DNA of 64,000 nucleotides from Halobacillus dabanensis (lineage in GTDB: Bacteria; Bacillota; Bacilli; Bacillales; Halobacillaceae), in assembly GCF_900114165.1 (NCBI RefSeq), contig NZ_FOSB01000001.1, positions 62,001 to 126,000 on the forward strand, written 5' to 3'. Position 1 is the stretch's first letter. Every line of letters begins with the position of its first letter. The notes under the pieces are model-generated. The model saw nothing but the letters and a program-made list of their open reading frames with translations, did no database searches and was not told the origin of the DNA. The translations under genes and the position numbers were made by a program. Below are positions 1 through 7,589 of the stretch, one piece after another.

Positions 1-647
1 TAGTCGTTGGAATCATCGCCTTTTTCTTGTTATTTAATGTATTTGGCGGGGATGATGAACGAGGGATGTCCGGGTCATTTACAGAAGATACATATGGTGA
101 ACTGCCTTCTGAGCCCAGTCGTTCCGAAATATTGAACACGATCGAGAGTTCTGACGCACAAGATATCGAATCTTTGATTCAGGAAAGTTTCCCTCTTCTT
201 GATACAGTGAGGTCTGACCAGGGGATATCCAAGATTTATATCACGAGAGAATTGTCCCTAACAGAAGTCACAGACTCCCTTTCAGAATCGATCAAACCTG
301 AAGAGATAAGTGAAAGGCAGGAAAATAAGCAAGTCCTCATTTATCCAGACGACTTTGTTATCGTCCAAGAGAGTACAGAAGAGCCAGGCGTAATTACGAT
401 AGAGCTCGCTACAGATGAATTTGTAAGAAATAACTATTCACCTGGATTCTTCAATGGATTGTTCGCAGGTTATTTGTTGAATCAAATGCTGGGATCTAAC
501 GATTGGTATGATCGAAGGAGGTCCAGATGTCAACAGTCAGGTAACTGCTATGGGGGCTACGGAATGTATGGAAACTACAATTCAGGAGGTACAAGTTCAA
601 TGAGAGGATCTACCAACCGCGGTGGAGGACCTGGGACAGGAAAATAA
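1..647 (+). CDS. DUF4247 family protein, 5'-truncated by window edge
   Basis: The reading frame is already open at base 3 and runs without a stop to 647, so the true start lies upstream of the window. The TTG at 27 is in frame but sits inside a hydrophobic segment (V-V-G-I-I-A-F-F-L-L), which I read as the signal or N-terminal membrane helix. After the helix comes an acidic soluble domain of about 130 residues of the DUF4247 type. The C-terminal tail (last ~45 residues) is low complexity, rich in Gly, Ser, Tyr and Arg, with two Cys five residues apart. No catalytic motif is visible and its function is unknown. The stop lies 15 bases before the DUF350 gene, whose own ribosome site (AAAGGAGG) overlaps the gap, so the two are probably co-transcribed. 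Family assignment is by recognition of the overall pattern and neighbours. Confidence 0.75.
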   Translation, partial: VVGIIAFFLLFNVFGGDDERGMSGSFTEDTYGELPSEPSRSEILNTIESSDAQDIESLIQESFPLLDTVRSDQGISKIYITRELSLTEVTDSLSESIKPEEISERQENKQVLIYPDDFVIVQESTEEPGVITIELATDEFVRNNYSPGFFNGLFAGYLLNQMLGSNDWYDRRRSRCQQSGNCYGGYGMYGNYNSGGTSSMRGSTNRGGGPGTGK

Positions 648-662
648 AGGAGGTATAATGAT

Positions 663-1058
663 ATGGAACCATTTTTAGCTACTTTAGGTTATTTCGTTTT
701 GGCGGTCATCATTGTAGTGATCGGATTGGCTATTTTTGAATGGTTGACGAGACAGTATAAAGATTGGGATGAAGTGAAACGAGGGAATCAAGCGATAGCA
801 ATGTCGATCGCTGGTAAAATCATCGGCATTTGTATTGTTCTTTCCTTTGCTATTTATCATAGCTTTACCGTTTGGGATACCTTAATTTGGGGGGCTTATG
901 GTGTAGTCCTTCAAATGATTGCTTATCTTCTATTTGAATTATTCACTCGTAAATTCTCTGTAGAAACACAGTTGAAGGAAAACAACACAGCTGTTGGGAT
1001 CATTACGATGGGTGTATCAATAGGCTTAGCGTTTGTCATTGGTGCGTCGATTACTTAA
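663..1058 (+). CDS. DUF350 family integral membrane protein
   Basis: A 131-residue protein with four predicted membrane helices (about residues 5-27, 46-66, 74-94 and 110-130), the usual DUF350 size and topology. A charged loop after helix 1 (W-D-E-V-K-R-G-N) and the small-residue motif I-A-M-S-I-A-G-K are typical of the family. The start ATG follows AAAGGAGG at good spacing. DUF350 proteins (YjfL in enterobacteria) are found with PspA-like and glutathionylspermidine-synthetase-like genes; their activity is unknown. Here it lies between a DUF4247 gene and a spermidine-synthase-like gene. A paralogue with the same loop and helix pattern lies at 59455-59862. Confidence 0.88.
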   Translation: MEPFLATLGYFVLAVIIVVIGLAIFEWLTRQYKDWDEVKRGNQAIAMSIAGKIIGICIVLSFAIYHSFTVWDTLIWGAYGVVLQMIAYLLFELFTRKFSVETQLKENNTAVGIITMGVSIGLAFVIGASIT

Positions 1059-1078
1059 GGGCGTTGGGATGTCATTCA

Positions 1079-1110
1079 AAAGCCACTATGTCAGTCATAG
1101 TGGCTTTTTC
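1079..1110 (+). terminator. Rho-independent terminator after the DUF350 gene
   Basis: The arms AGCCACTATG (1081-1090) and CATAGTGGCT (1096-1105) pair perfectly around a 5-base loop and are followed by a T run. It lies between the DUF350 gene and the aminopropyltransferase gene, so the second gene either depends on read-through or has its own promoter. Confidence 0.85.
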
Positions 1111-1137
1111 AATACATATTAAAGTGGAGTGAAAGAT

Positions 1138-2685
1138 GTGGAAACAAATCTAAGAAAAAGTCATTTCATCTATTGGGCATCAGGTATTGTTTCCATTTGC
1201 GGTATCATATTTGAAGTGCTATTCGGTGCTTTGGGCTCCTACATTTTAGGTGATGGTGTGAAACAGTACACGTTGACCATCAGTCTATTTCTTACAGGAA
1301 TGGGAATAGGGGCAAGCTTAAGTGAGCGAGTGATGAAAAAACTGATCGTTACCTTTATATGGATCGAATATATGGTCGCTTTGATCGGAGGGTTTTCGAG
1401 TTTTACCATGTTCGGGATGACAGCCTTTGCTCCATCCGGTACGGACGCTCTTTTTCTTTATCTTGTTACCTTTACAATTGGTGCTTTGACAGGTTTAGAG
1501 TTACCGATACTTATCAGAAAAGCCAATGAAATCGGTGTGGAGTTAAGTCGAAGTACTGCACGAGTGTTATTTTCAGACTATGCTGGTGGATTGATCGGAG
1601 GCTTATTGTTCGCTTTCTATTTGAGGCCGCAAATGGGGATGGTAAAGAGTGCATTCTTTGTCGCATGTATTAATCTGGGGGTAGCGGTTACAGTTTTATA
1701 CTTATTCCGCTCCGAAATCAAAACCTTTTCTCTTCACCTATCATGTGGGATTGTCATTGCTGTACTCCTTATCGGTGGTTTGTTTTTTGGCGAAGAGATG
1801 GCCTTCTCCTTCGAGCAAAAACTGTATAAAGACCCCATTATCCATATGGAAGAGAGTGCTTACCAAAAAATTGTGTTGACGAAAGAACAAGGGGATACGC
1901 GTTTATTTTTGAACGGTTCTTTACAGTTCAGTGCTACAGATGAATACCGATACCATGAAACACTTGTCCATCCTCCTGTTGCCTATGCAGAAAAGGCTGA
2001 AAATGTATTAGTTCTTGGTGGTGGTGATGGAATTGCTGTCAAGGAGCTACTAGAGTATGAGGAGATCCAAAAGATCACCCTGGTGGATTTAGATCCTGCA
2101 GTTACAGAGCTTGCGAGGAACAATTACCATCTCTTGCAGTTAAATGAGGATTCATTAGAAAATTCTAGAGTGACGGTGTTGAATCAGGATGCTTTTAAAT
2201 TTCTTGAAAGCTCGGAGGAGTTCTATGACGTCATTATAGTAGATTTACCTGATCCAAATAATGAAAGCTTGAATAAATTGTACACGAAAGAATTTTATTC
2301 GTTATTAAGAAATCACCTCTCACCAGATGGAGCAGCAATGGTTCAAGCAACAAGCCCTCTATTTGCAACAGAAGTGTACTGGACGATTGATGAGACTATC
2401 GCATCTACAGGCATGTACACCGAAAATTTCCATGTGGATGTTCCAAGTTTTGGAAATTGGGGATTCGTAATGGCGAGCCGCAAACCTATAGATGTAAAAG
2501 AAATACAACTTTCTGCTGAAACAAAATTTCTGACAGAAGAAGTTCTTTCCTCTATGAGTGTGTTTGGAAAAGATGAAGATAGGGAAATCCTCAACAATGA
2601 AGGTCAGGTCTTATCATTAGAACCGAATACATTAATTGATCCTCATTTGATACAAAAATATGAAAAGGCTTGGCAAAACTATTGA
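1138..2685 (+). CDS. Polyamine aminopropyltransferase (spermidine synthase-like) with N-terminal membrane domain
   Basis: The N-terminal ~220 residues form about seven hydrophobic helices. The C-terminal half is a spermidine-synthase fold with the SAM-binding glycine motif GGGDG (about residue 295), the acidic motif V-D-L-D-P (about 315) and the D-L-P-D-P active-site-like segment. Known members transfer the aminopropyl group of decarboxylated SAM to an amine, but many membrane-fused forms have no proven substrate. I chose GTG at 1138: GGAG lies 8 bases upstream, whereas the in-frame GTG at 1129 has the ribosome site directly abutting it. At about 515 residues it is roughly twice the soluble SpeE length, explained by the membrane domain. 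Neighbours DUF4247 and DUF350 suggest a membrane or lipid-linked polyamine role (inference). SpeD, the source of decarboxylated SAM, is encoded at 35550. Confidence 0.85.
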   Translation: METNLRKSHFIYWASGIVSICGIIFEVLFGALGSYILGDGVKQYTLTISLFLTGMGIGASLSERVMKKLIVTFIWIEYMVALIGGFSSFTMFGMTAFAPSGTDALFLYLVTFTIGALTGLELPILIRKANEIGVELSRSTARVLFSDYAGGLIGGLLFAFYLRPQMGMVKSAFFVACINLGVAVTVLYLFRSEIKTFSLHLSCGIVIAVLLIGGLFFGEEMAFSFEQKLYKDPIIHMEESAYQKIVLTKEQGDTRLFLNGSLQFSATDEYRYHETLVHPPVAYAEKAENVLVLGGGDGIAVKELLEYEEIQKITLVDLDPAVTELARNNYHLLQLNEDSLENSRVTVLNQDAFKFLESSEEFYDVIIVDLPDPNNESLNKLYTKEFYSLLRNHLSPDGAAMVQATSPLFATEVYWTIDETIASTGMYTENFHVDVPSFGNWGFVMASRKPIDVKEIQLSAETKFLTEEVLSSMSVFGKDEDREILNNEGQVLSLEPNTLIDPHLIQKYEKAWQNY

Positions 2686-2715
2686 AGAGAAAATCTAATC
2701 ACGAGGAGTGTTATG

Positions 2716-3396
2716 ATGAAAGTTTCTTACCATGGCCATGCAGTAGTGAAAGTGGAAACGAATGGAAAGACAATTCTTTTCGATCCGTTTATTTCTGAAA
2801 ATGGCAACACTGACTTAGTAGCTGATCAAGTGGAGGCAGATGTCATTTTATTGACTCACGGTCATAATGATCACGTCGGGGATACTATGGAGATTGCTAA
2901 GAAGAATGACGCTCAAGTAATTGCACCATTCGAGTTGGCGACATACTTGGGTAATAAAGGTTTAGATACTCATCCAATGCACATTGGCGGCGGCCATGAT
3001 TTCGATTTCGGTCACGTTAAGTTCACTCAGGCTTTTCACGGGTCTGCTTATACCGAAGAGGATGGTACAATCGTTTATACTGGAATGCCTACAGGGATCT
3101 TATTGACTATTGATGGAAAAACGATTTTTCACGCAGGAGATACTGGTCTTTTCTCAGACATGAAGTTAATTGGAGAAAGAAATGACATTGACCTCGCTTT
3201 CTTGCCGATCGGTGATAATTTTACAATGGGGCCAGATGATGCTCTTGTCGCAGCAGAATGGATTCAAGCGAAACAGGTAGTTCCTGTCCATTACAACACC
3301 TTTGATTTAATAAAACAGGATGGAGAAGCGTTCGCCTCTGATGTAACACCTGGAAAGGGGATTGCACTAAATCCAGGAGAATCCATCGAACTGTAA
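2716..3396 (+). CDS. ytkL: Metal-dependent hydrolase, UPF0173 / YtkL type
   Basis: A 226-residue metallo-beta-lactamase-fold protein. The zinc motif H-G-H-N-D-H is present (H48, H50, D52, H53), with further ligand candidates in H-A-G-D-T-G (about residue 142) and V-P-V-H-Y (about 195). Length and N-terminus (M-K-V-S-Y-H-G-H) match YtkL proteins. Two adjacent ATGs are available; the second (2716) has better spacing from GAGGAG. The physiological substrate of YtkL is not known. It follows the aminopropyltransferase gene by only about 30 bases, so it may be read from the same transcript. A hairpin with T run follows it. Confidence 0.9.
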   Translation: MKVSYHGHAVVKVETNGKTILFDPFISENGNTDLVADQVEADVILLTHGHNDHVGDTMEIAKKNDAQVIAPFELATYLGNKGLDTHPMHIGGGHDFDFGHVKFTQAFHGSAYTEEDGTIVYTGMPTGILLTIDGKTIFHAGDTGLFSDMKLIGERNDIDLAFLPIGDNFTMGPDDALVAAEWIQAKQVVPVHYNTFDLIKQDGEAFASDVTPGKGIALNPGESIEL

Positions 3397-3455
3397 TTTG
3401 TACAAGAAAACTCTAAATTCTATAATGTAGAAATGCAGCATATTGTTCTCTTTCT

Positions 3456-3497
3456 AGCTTCAGTTCTTTCCCCTCCTGGAAGGTGCTGAAGCTTTTT
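3456..3497 (+). terminator. Probable terminator after ytkL
   Basis: AGCTTCAG (3456-3463) pairs with CTGAAGCT (3486-3493), with an inner TTCC/GGAA pairing, followed by a T run. The rest of the 330-base gap up to ytoI holds the ytoI promoter and no gene that I can support. Confidence 0.6.
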
Positions 3498-3651
3498 ATC
3501 GTCTTGGGATATAAAGTTTATTAAATCTGGAACACCTTTTTCAGTGGAATTCATTCCACTCCATAGTTCCTGATACATGGAGAATAAGCTTCCCTTTTTG
3601 TAGGACCGAAATGAGTTTGCATGCGATTTTTTTCCTTCATTTAAGATGAAA

Positions 3652-3680
3652 TTGCGTAGGAACTGTATCAACTGTATAAT
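3652..3680 (+). promoter_or_regulatory. Sigma-A-type promoter for ytoI
   Basis: TTGCGT (3652-3657) and TATAAT (3675-3680) are separated by exactly 17 bases, about 50 bases before the ytoI ATG. Because the in-frame ATG at 3646 lies upstream of this promoter, it supports the downstream start at 3730. Confidence 0.6.
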
Positions 3681-3729
3681 AACAATTAGAAGGGTAATGA
3701 TTAGTACAGTTAGAAAGATTGGTGGGCAT

Positions 3730-5043
3730 ATGGCAACGAAGCATGAACAGATACTTGAACATATCGAATCGCTTTCGGTGGGAAGTAAAATATCCGTCCG
3801 GCGAATCGCCAAGGCATTGAATGTCAGTGAAGGAACGGCCTACCGAGCGATTAAGGAAGCTGAAAACCAAGATTTAGTTAGTACAATGGAACGTGTTGGA
3901 ACCATTAGAATTGAAAAAAAGAAAAAAGAGAATATTGAAAAACTGACATTTGCTGAAATAGTTAATGTAGTGGACGGGCAAGTGCTTGGTGGTCGTGAAG
4001 GTTTGTATAAGACACTGAGTAAATTTGTTATCGGTGCAATGAAGCTTGAAGCAATGATGCGTTATACCGCTGCAGGCTCTTTACTAATTGTCGGAAACCG
4101 AACAAATGCTCATGAACTTGCTGTTAAAGAGGGAGCTGCTGTCTTAATTACTGGGGGTTTCGACACAAGTGAAACTGTCAAAAAATTAGCAGACGAGAAA
4201 AAATTGCCAGTTATATCTACTAGTTATGATACTTTTACTGTAGCTACCATGATCAACCGTGCTATTTATGACCAATTGATAAAAAAAGAAATTGTGCTTG
4301 TGGATGATATCTATACGCCTTATGAGGATTCAAAGTTTATCCATGCAACAGATCTGGTTACCCATTGGCATGAAGCGAATAATGAGACGGGCCATAGTCG
4401 TTACCCTGTCATTGATCATCAGGATAGAGTAGTAGGAATTGTAACTTCCAGAGATGTGATTGGGAAAGATAAAGATATGAGAATTGATAAGGTGATGACT
4501 CGGAATCCAATGACTGTCCACGCTAAAACGTCACTAGCGAATGCAGCACATGTCATGGTATGGGAAGGGATAGAACTGATGCCTGTTGTCGACCCATCTC
4601 ATAAATTGAGAGGCATCATTTCCAGGCAGGATGTGTTGAAGGCTTTACAACAAATTCAACGTCAACCTCAAGTAGGTGAAACGATTGATGATTTGGCAAC
4701 AAGTCGTATGGAGGTCGTAGAGGCGGAAAATGATGTTACTGTTTGGAAGACTACAGTGACACCGCAAATGACAAACCAGTTAGGAACAATGTCTTATGGG
4801 GTGTTTACTTCTTTAATAACTGAAGCGTCAAGTCGGTTACTTAGAAAATACAAAAAAGGTGATCTGGTTGTCGAGAATATTTCTGTTTACTTTATCAAAC
4901 CCGTGCAGATTGAGAGCGAAATAGAAGTACGGCCTCAAATTTTGGAGGTGGGACGTAAGTTCGCTAAAGTGGATATTGAAGTCCATTATGCTAAATCAAT
5001 TGTGGGTAAAGCGTTGCTTATGGCTCAACTAATTGACCGATAA
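3730..5043 (+). CDS. ytoI: YtoI: HTH, DRTGG, tandem CBS and hotdog domain protein
   Basis: A 437-residue multidomain protein. In order: a winged-helix segment (about residues 1-65, with V-S-E-G-T-A-Y-R-A-I as recognition helix region), a DRTGG domain (about 75-185), two CBS motifs (about 195-310) and a C-terminal hotdog/thioesterase-like domain (about 335-435). CBS pairs usually bind adenine nucleotides, so this looks like a nucleotide- or metabolite-sensing regulator, but the target and ligand of YtoI are not known. The start M-A-T-K-H-E-Q matches the family N-terminus; longer in-frame starts at 3646 and 3697 are rejected because 3646 precedes the promoter. The gene is followed by ytpI on the other strand, as in B. 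subtilis. Confidence 0.88.
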   Translation: MATKHEQILEHIESLSVGSKISVRRIAKALNVSEGTAYRAIKEAENQDLVSTMERVGTIRIEKKKKENIEKLTFAEIVNVVDGQVLGGREGLYKTLSKFVIGAMKLEAMMRYTAAGSLLIVGNRTNAHELAVKEGAAVLITGGFDTSETVKKLADEKKLPVISTSYDTFTVATMINRAIYDQLIKKEIVLVDDIYTPYEDSKFIHATDLVTHWHEANNETGHSRYPVIDHQDRVVGIVTSRDVIGKDKDMRIDKVMTRNPMTVHAKTSLANAAHVMVWEGIELMPVVDPSHKLRGIISRQDVLKALQQIQRQPQVGETIDDLATSRMEVVEAENDVTVWKTTVTPQMTNQLGTMSYGVFTSLITEASSRLLRKYKKGDLVVENISVYFIKPVQIESEIEVRPQILEVGRKFAKVDIEVHYAKSIVGKALLMAQLIDR

Positions 5044-5073
5044 AAAAAGCCGCTGAATTCACAGCGACTTTTC
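5044..5073 (+). terminator. Terminator after ytoI
   Basis: An A-rich run and GCCGCTG pair with CAGCGAC and a TTTT run around a short loop, directly after the ytoI stop, with one mismatch in the stem. The sequence is nearly symmetric, so it could also act on transcripts coming from ytpI on the minus strand. Confidence 0.7.
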
Positions 5074-5223
5074 CTCGGGACTATGCATGAGTACCCTAAG
5101 GGAATTATTTAACTACATTGTGGAGTTGCTCATGGTCTTATGCTCTTCCTGTAAAAAAAACAATGGCTTTTCACTTTACTGATGTTTTTGAGGTAAGGTA
5201 CCTTGAGACTTACTTCAAACCAG

Positions 5224-5526
5224 TCAAGATTGTGGGCGAGTCTGATGCTTTTGATATTCAGCTCGGTAATGTTGGCTCGCTTTCCATCCTAAGTGAGCTT
5301 GAAAAACGCCAATGAGTACAAATACTATTCCTACAAATAAAGAAAGTTTTGTTTGGTAGAATACATATTGATTGATACCAAAAAAGAAGATGAAACTGCC
5401 GAGAAATATCTTTGATTTACTATTTAAATAGTCTTGAGTAAGGGGATCACCAGAACGAAAAATCATCACTTTATAATAGATATAAAGTACTAGAGATACT
5501 AATATAAGCACTGGAAATATTATCAT
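5224..5526 (-). CDS. ytpI: YtpI family membrane protein
   Basis: A 100-residue protein with three hydrophobic helices (about residues 2-20, 40-58 and 61-80) and a hydrophilic C-terminus, as in the YtpI family. The ATG on the minus strand is preceded by AGGAG at about 10 bases. Its neighbourhood (ytoI on one side, nrnA/ytqI on the other) is the same as in B. subtilis. No function is established. Confidence 0.85.
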   Translation of the reverse strand: MIIFPVLILVSLVLYIYYKVMIFRSGDPLTQDYLNSKSKIFLGSFIFFFGINQYVFYQTKLSLFVGIVFVLIGVFQAHLGWKASQHYRAEYQKHQTRPQS

Positions 5527-5572
5527 GAAAAATCGACTCCTGAAATTGAATTTTCTTTAATTGTAGCTTGTT

Positions 5573-5601
5573 TTGATTGAAAAGGCTACCTGTGTATATA
5601 A
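5573..5601 (+). promoter_or_regulatory. Sigma-A-type promoter for nrnA
   Basis: TTGATT (5573-5578) and TATAAT (5596-5601) with a 17-base spacer, 49 bases before the nrnA start. Confidence 0.6.
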
Positions 5602-5649
5602 TTCTATGGTTAAATGACAAGGAAAGTTAAGTAGAGGAGGTCTGCTATA

Positions 5650-6606
5650 ATGACTAAACGAAAGATAGTAGAAGCGATAGAGAGGTACGATACGATTATC
5701 ATCCATAGGCACGTCCGACCTGACCCAGATGCTTATGGATCTCAAGCAGGACTGGCTGAAATCATTCGAGCTACTTTTCCGAAGAAACAAGTATTTCTGA
5801 CAGGTGAGGGCGACCCTTCACTGGAATTTCTCGTGAAGATGGATGAAGTACCTGATGAAGTGTTCCAGAGAGCATTAAATATTGTTTGCGACACAGCGAA
5901 CCAGGATCGAATTGATGATCAGAGGTATGATAAAGGAGATGCATTGGTAAAGATTGACCATCACCCTGAGGTGGATACATATGGGGATATCCAATGGGTA
6001 GATACTTCTGCAAGTTCCACTTCAGAAATGATTTACCAGCTATACGAAGAGTACAAAAGTGAAGGCTTTAAATTGAATAATGCCGCAGCACGGCTTCTCT
6101 ATGCTGGTATTGTAGGGGATACAGGTCGTTTTCTTTTTCCGAGTACGACAAGAAAGACGCTGGCTTATGCAGCCGAGTTAGTCAGTTATGATTTCGATCG
6201 GCCATTCTTGTATAATGAAATGTACAAGACACCCATTCATGTCGCTAAATTAAAAGGCTTTGTGTTACAAAATTTTACCGTAAACGAAGAAGGGTGTTCG
6301 ACGATCCGTCTTGACAAAACTACCTTGGAGAAATATCAAGTAACCCCTGCAGAAACCAGTAAGTTTGTTGGTTTATTAGGCGATATTGATGGGGTTATAG
6401 CCTGGGCGTTTTTTATAGAAGAAGAAGATACCATTCGTGTCCGTCTACGTTCCAAAGGTCCTGTTATCAATAGCATAGCCGCTAACCATAATGGCGGAGG
6501 CCACCCGATGGCATCTGGCGCAACCGCCTATACGTGGGAAGAAACTGAAGAGATTGCAAAAGAGTTGAAAGCTGTATGTGCAGAATACAAAGCGGAGCAG
6601 GCCTGA
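5650..6606 (+). CDS. nrnA: Bifunctional oligoribonuclease / 3'-phosphoadenosine 5'-phosphate phosphatase NrnA
   Basis: A 318-residue DHH/DHHA1 phosphoesterase. Manganese-binding motifs are visible: H21-x3-D25-x-D27 (in R-H-V-R-P-D-P-D) and D-H-H near residue 103. The DHHA1 substrate motif G-G-G-H-P-M-A-S-G-A lies near residue 282. NrnA degrades short RNA oligonucleotides (nanoRNA) and removes the 3' phosphate of pAp formed in sulfate assimilation; it is cytoplasmic. The length fits the family (about 313 residues). The start ATG follows AGAGGAGG. It is convergent with ytrI and is followed by a short inverted repeat. Confidence 0.95.
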   Translation: MTKRKIVEAIERYDTIIIHRHVRPDPDAYGSQAGLAEIIRATFPKKQVFLTGEGDPSLEFLVKMDEVPDEVFQRALNIVCDTANQDRIDDQRYDKGDALVKIDHHPEVDTYGDIQWVDTSASSTSEMIYQLYEEYKSEGFKLNNAAARLLYAGIVGDTGRFLFPSTTRKTLAYAAELVSYDFDRPFLYNEMYKTPIHVAKLKGFVLQNFTVNEEGCSTIRLDKTTLEKYQVTPAETSKFVGLLGDIDGVIAWAFFIEEEDTIRVRLRSKGPVINSIAANHNGGGHPMASGATAYTWEETEEIAKELKAVCAEYKAEQA

Positions 6607-6618
6607 TTAAGCCTGCTC
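6595..6618. terminator. Possible bidirectional terminator between nrnA and ytrI
   Basis: GAGCAGGC (6595-6602) and GCCTGCTC (6611-6618) form a perfect 8-base stem around 8 bases. It overlaps the nrnA stop codon and has no good T run on either strand, so terminator function is weakly supported. Confidence 0.4.
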
Positions 6619-6627
6619 TGTCCATGT

Positions 6628-7125
6628 TTAACGCACTAATTTTATTTCAAGGTGCATAGTAATCACCTCGGAAACAATCATGCGAGTAATTTTTAATTCA
6701 TAAGTGAAATCATCGACCACATAATTTTTATTTTCTATTGCTGATATAATCAAATCCACCTGGTCTTTAACAACATCAATTTCCTTTCCGGGTATGGATT
6801 TCACCTGGTCTTTCACTAATGTGGTAAGCTGGTGCTGGGTCAAAAGGTCGATTTCCAGTTTTTTAGCATTGGTATAAGCTATCTCAATGTCTTTAATACT
6901 CAGAGGCTTTTCCCCTGTACCTTGTTCCTGATTATTGAGGAGTGCCTCATATTTTGATTCCCATTCATTTATCTTGGCTGTCATTTCAATATGTTCTTCG
7001 GTGTATTTTTGCTGCAATTGTCCATGGATGAATAAAAAGAAAGCATAACCGAGAATGGCTCCGAGTATAATGCCCGCAAACAATCGTCTCCATTCTTTAT
7101 TTTTGTGATAAGCTGGAAAATGCAT
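6628..7125 (-). CDS. ytrI: Sporulation membrane protein YtrI
   Basis: A 165-residue protein with one N-terminal membrane helix (about residues 15-35), a coiled-coil-like charged segment (about 36-65) and a C-terminal domain. This layout and its position after ytrH identify YtrI, a mother-cell sporulation protein needed for efficient spore formation in B. subtilis. It is translationally coupled to ytrH: the ytrH stop and the ytrI start share a base (TGATG). It ends facing nrnA. Confidence 0.88.
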   Translation of the reverse strand: MHFPAYHKNKEWRRLFAGIILGAILGYAFFLFIHGQLQQKYTEEHIEMTAKINEWESKYEALLNNQEQGTGEKPLSIKDIEIAYTNAKKLEIDLLTQHQLTTLVKDQVKSIPGKEIDVVKDQVDLIISAIENKNYVVDDFTYELKITRMIVSEVITMHLEIKLVR

Positions 7126-7457
7126 CAGGTCACCTCATCACCTAATAGCCATACAAAAAGCAGAAGTGCGGCTTTGACGCCACCCATTGCAGCTACTATA
7201 ATCATCACTTGCTTAAAAATGTCAAATGTAGAACCATCGAATATTCCTTTCTCAAAATTACTGATAGCATCGAATGTTCCACCAATCGCAGCAACTATGG
7301 CCCAAATCCTCAACCCCTTAGCGATACGGAACATGGAAGTGAGCGCGGCTTCTCCAGTCAGAAAACTTCCGATGCTTCCTATAATCGTTCCTCCGACAAT
7401 AACCCCAAAAGCGATAAAGAAGCATTGGATCATAGATATGACTAAACGGTCTTCCAT
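7125..7457 (-). CDS. ytrH: Sporulation protein YtrH
   Basis: A 110-residue membrane protein with three or four hydrophobic helices, rich in small residues (for example G-V-I-V-G-G-T-I-I-G-S-I-G). Length and sequence match YtrH, which in B. subtilis is expressed with ytrI under sigma-E in the mother cell. It is divergent from dnaE. A sigma-E-like promoter is visible upstream on the minus strand. Confidence 0.9.
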   Translation of the reverse strand: MEDRLVISMIQCFFIAFGVIVGGTIIGSIGSFLTGEAALTSMFRIAKGLRIWAIVAAIGGTFDAISNFEKGIFDGSTFDIFKQVMIIVAAMGGVKAALLLFVWLLGDEVT

Positions 7458-7501
7458 CTTGTCCCTCTTTTCGCTAATAAAAAATAGTCTCTTACCTTAA
7501 C

Positions 7502-7529
7502 AATTATTCTCTTTCTCTTCCAAATATGC
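7502..7529 (-). promoter_or_regulatory. Candidate sigma-E promoter for ytrHI
   Basis: Read on the minus strand, GCATATT (7529-7523) fits the sigma-E -35 pattern KMATATT exactly. GAATAATT (7509-7502), 13 bases on, is a partial match to the CATACAMT -10. It lies 45 bases before the ytrH start. Confidence 0.4.
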
Positions 7530-7589
7530 AGAAGGCTTTCATCCTAAGCGTAGACTAGCTATAATTTATGTGAAAGAAGGTGTGCGAAA

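Noticed and set aside
3420-3812. Minus-strand open frame of 130 codons
   Set aside because: Covers the ytkL terminator and the ytoI promoter and N-terminus; composition is Cys/Ile-rich as expected for a shadow, and no ribosome site is seen.
5118-5315. Plus-strand open frame of 65 codons opposite the ytpI end
   Set aside because: Overlaps ytpI antisense, lacks a ribosome site and matches no family.
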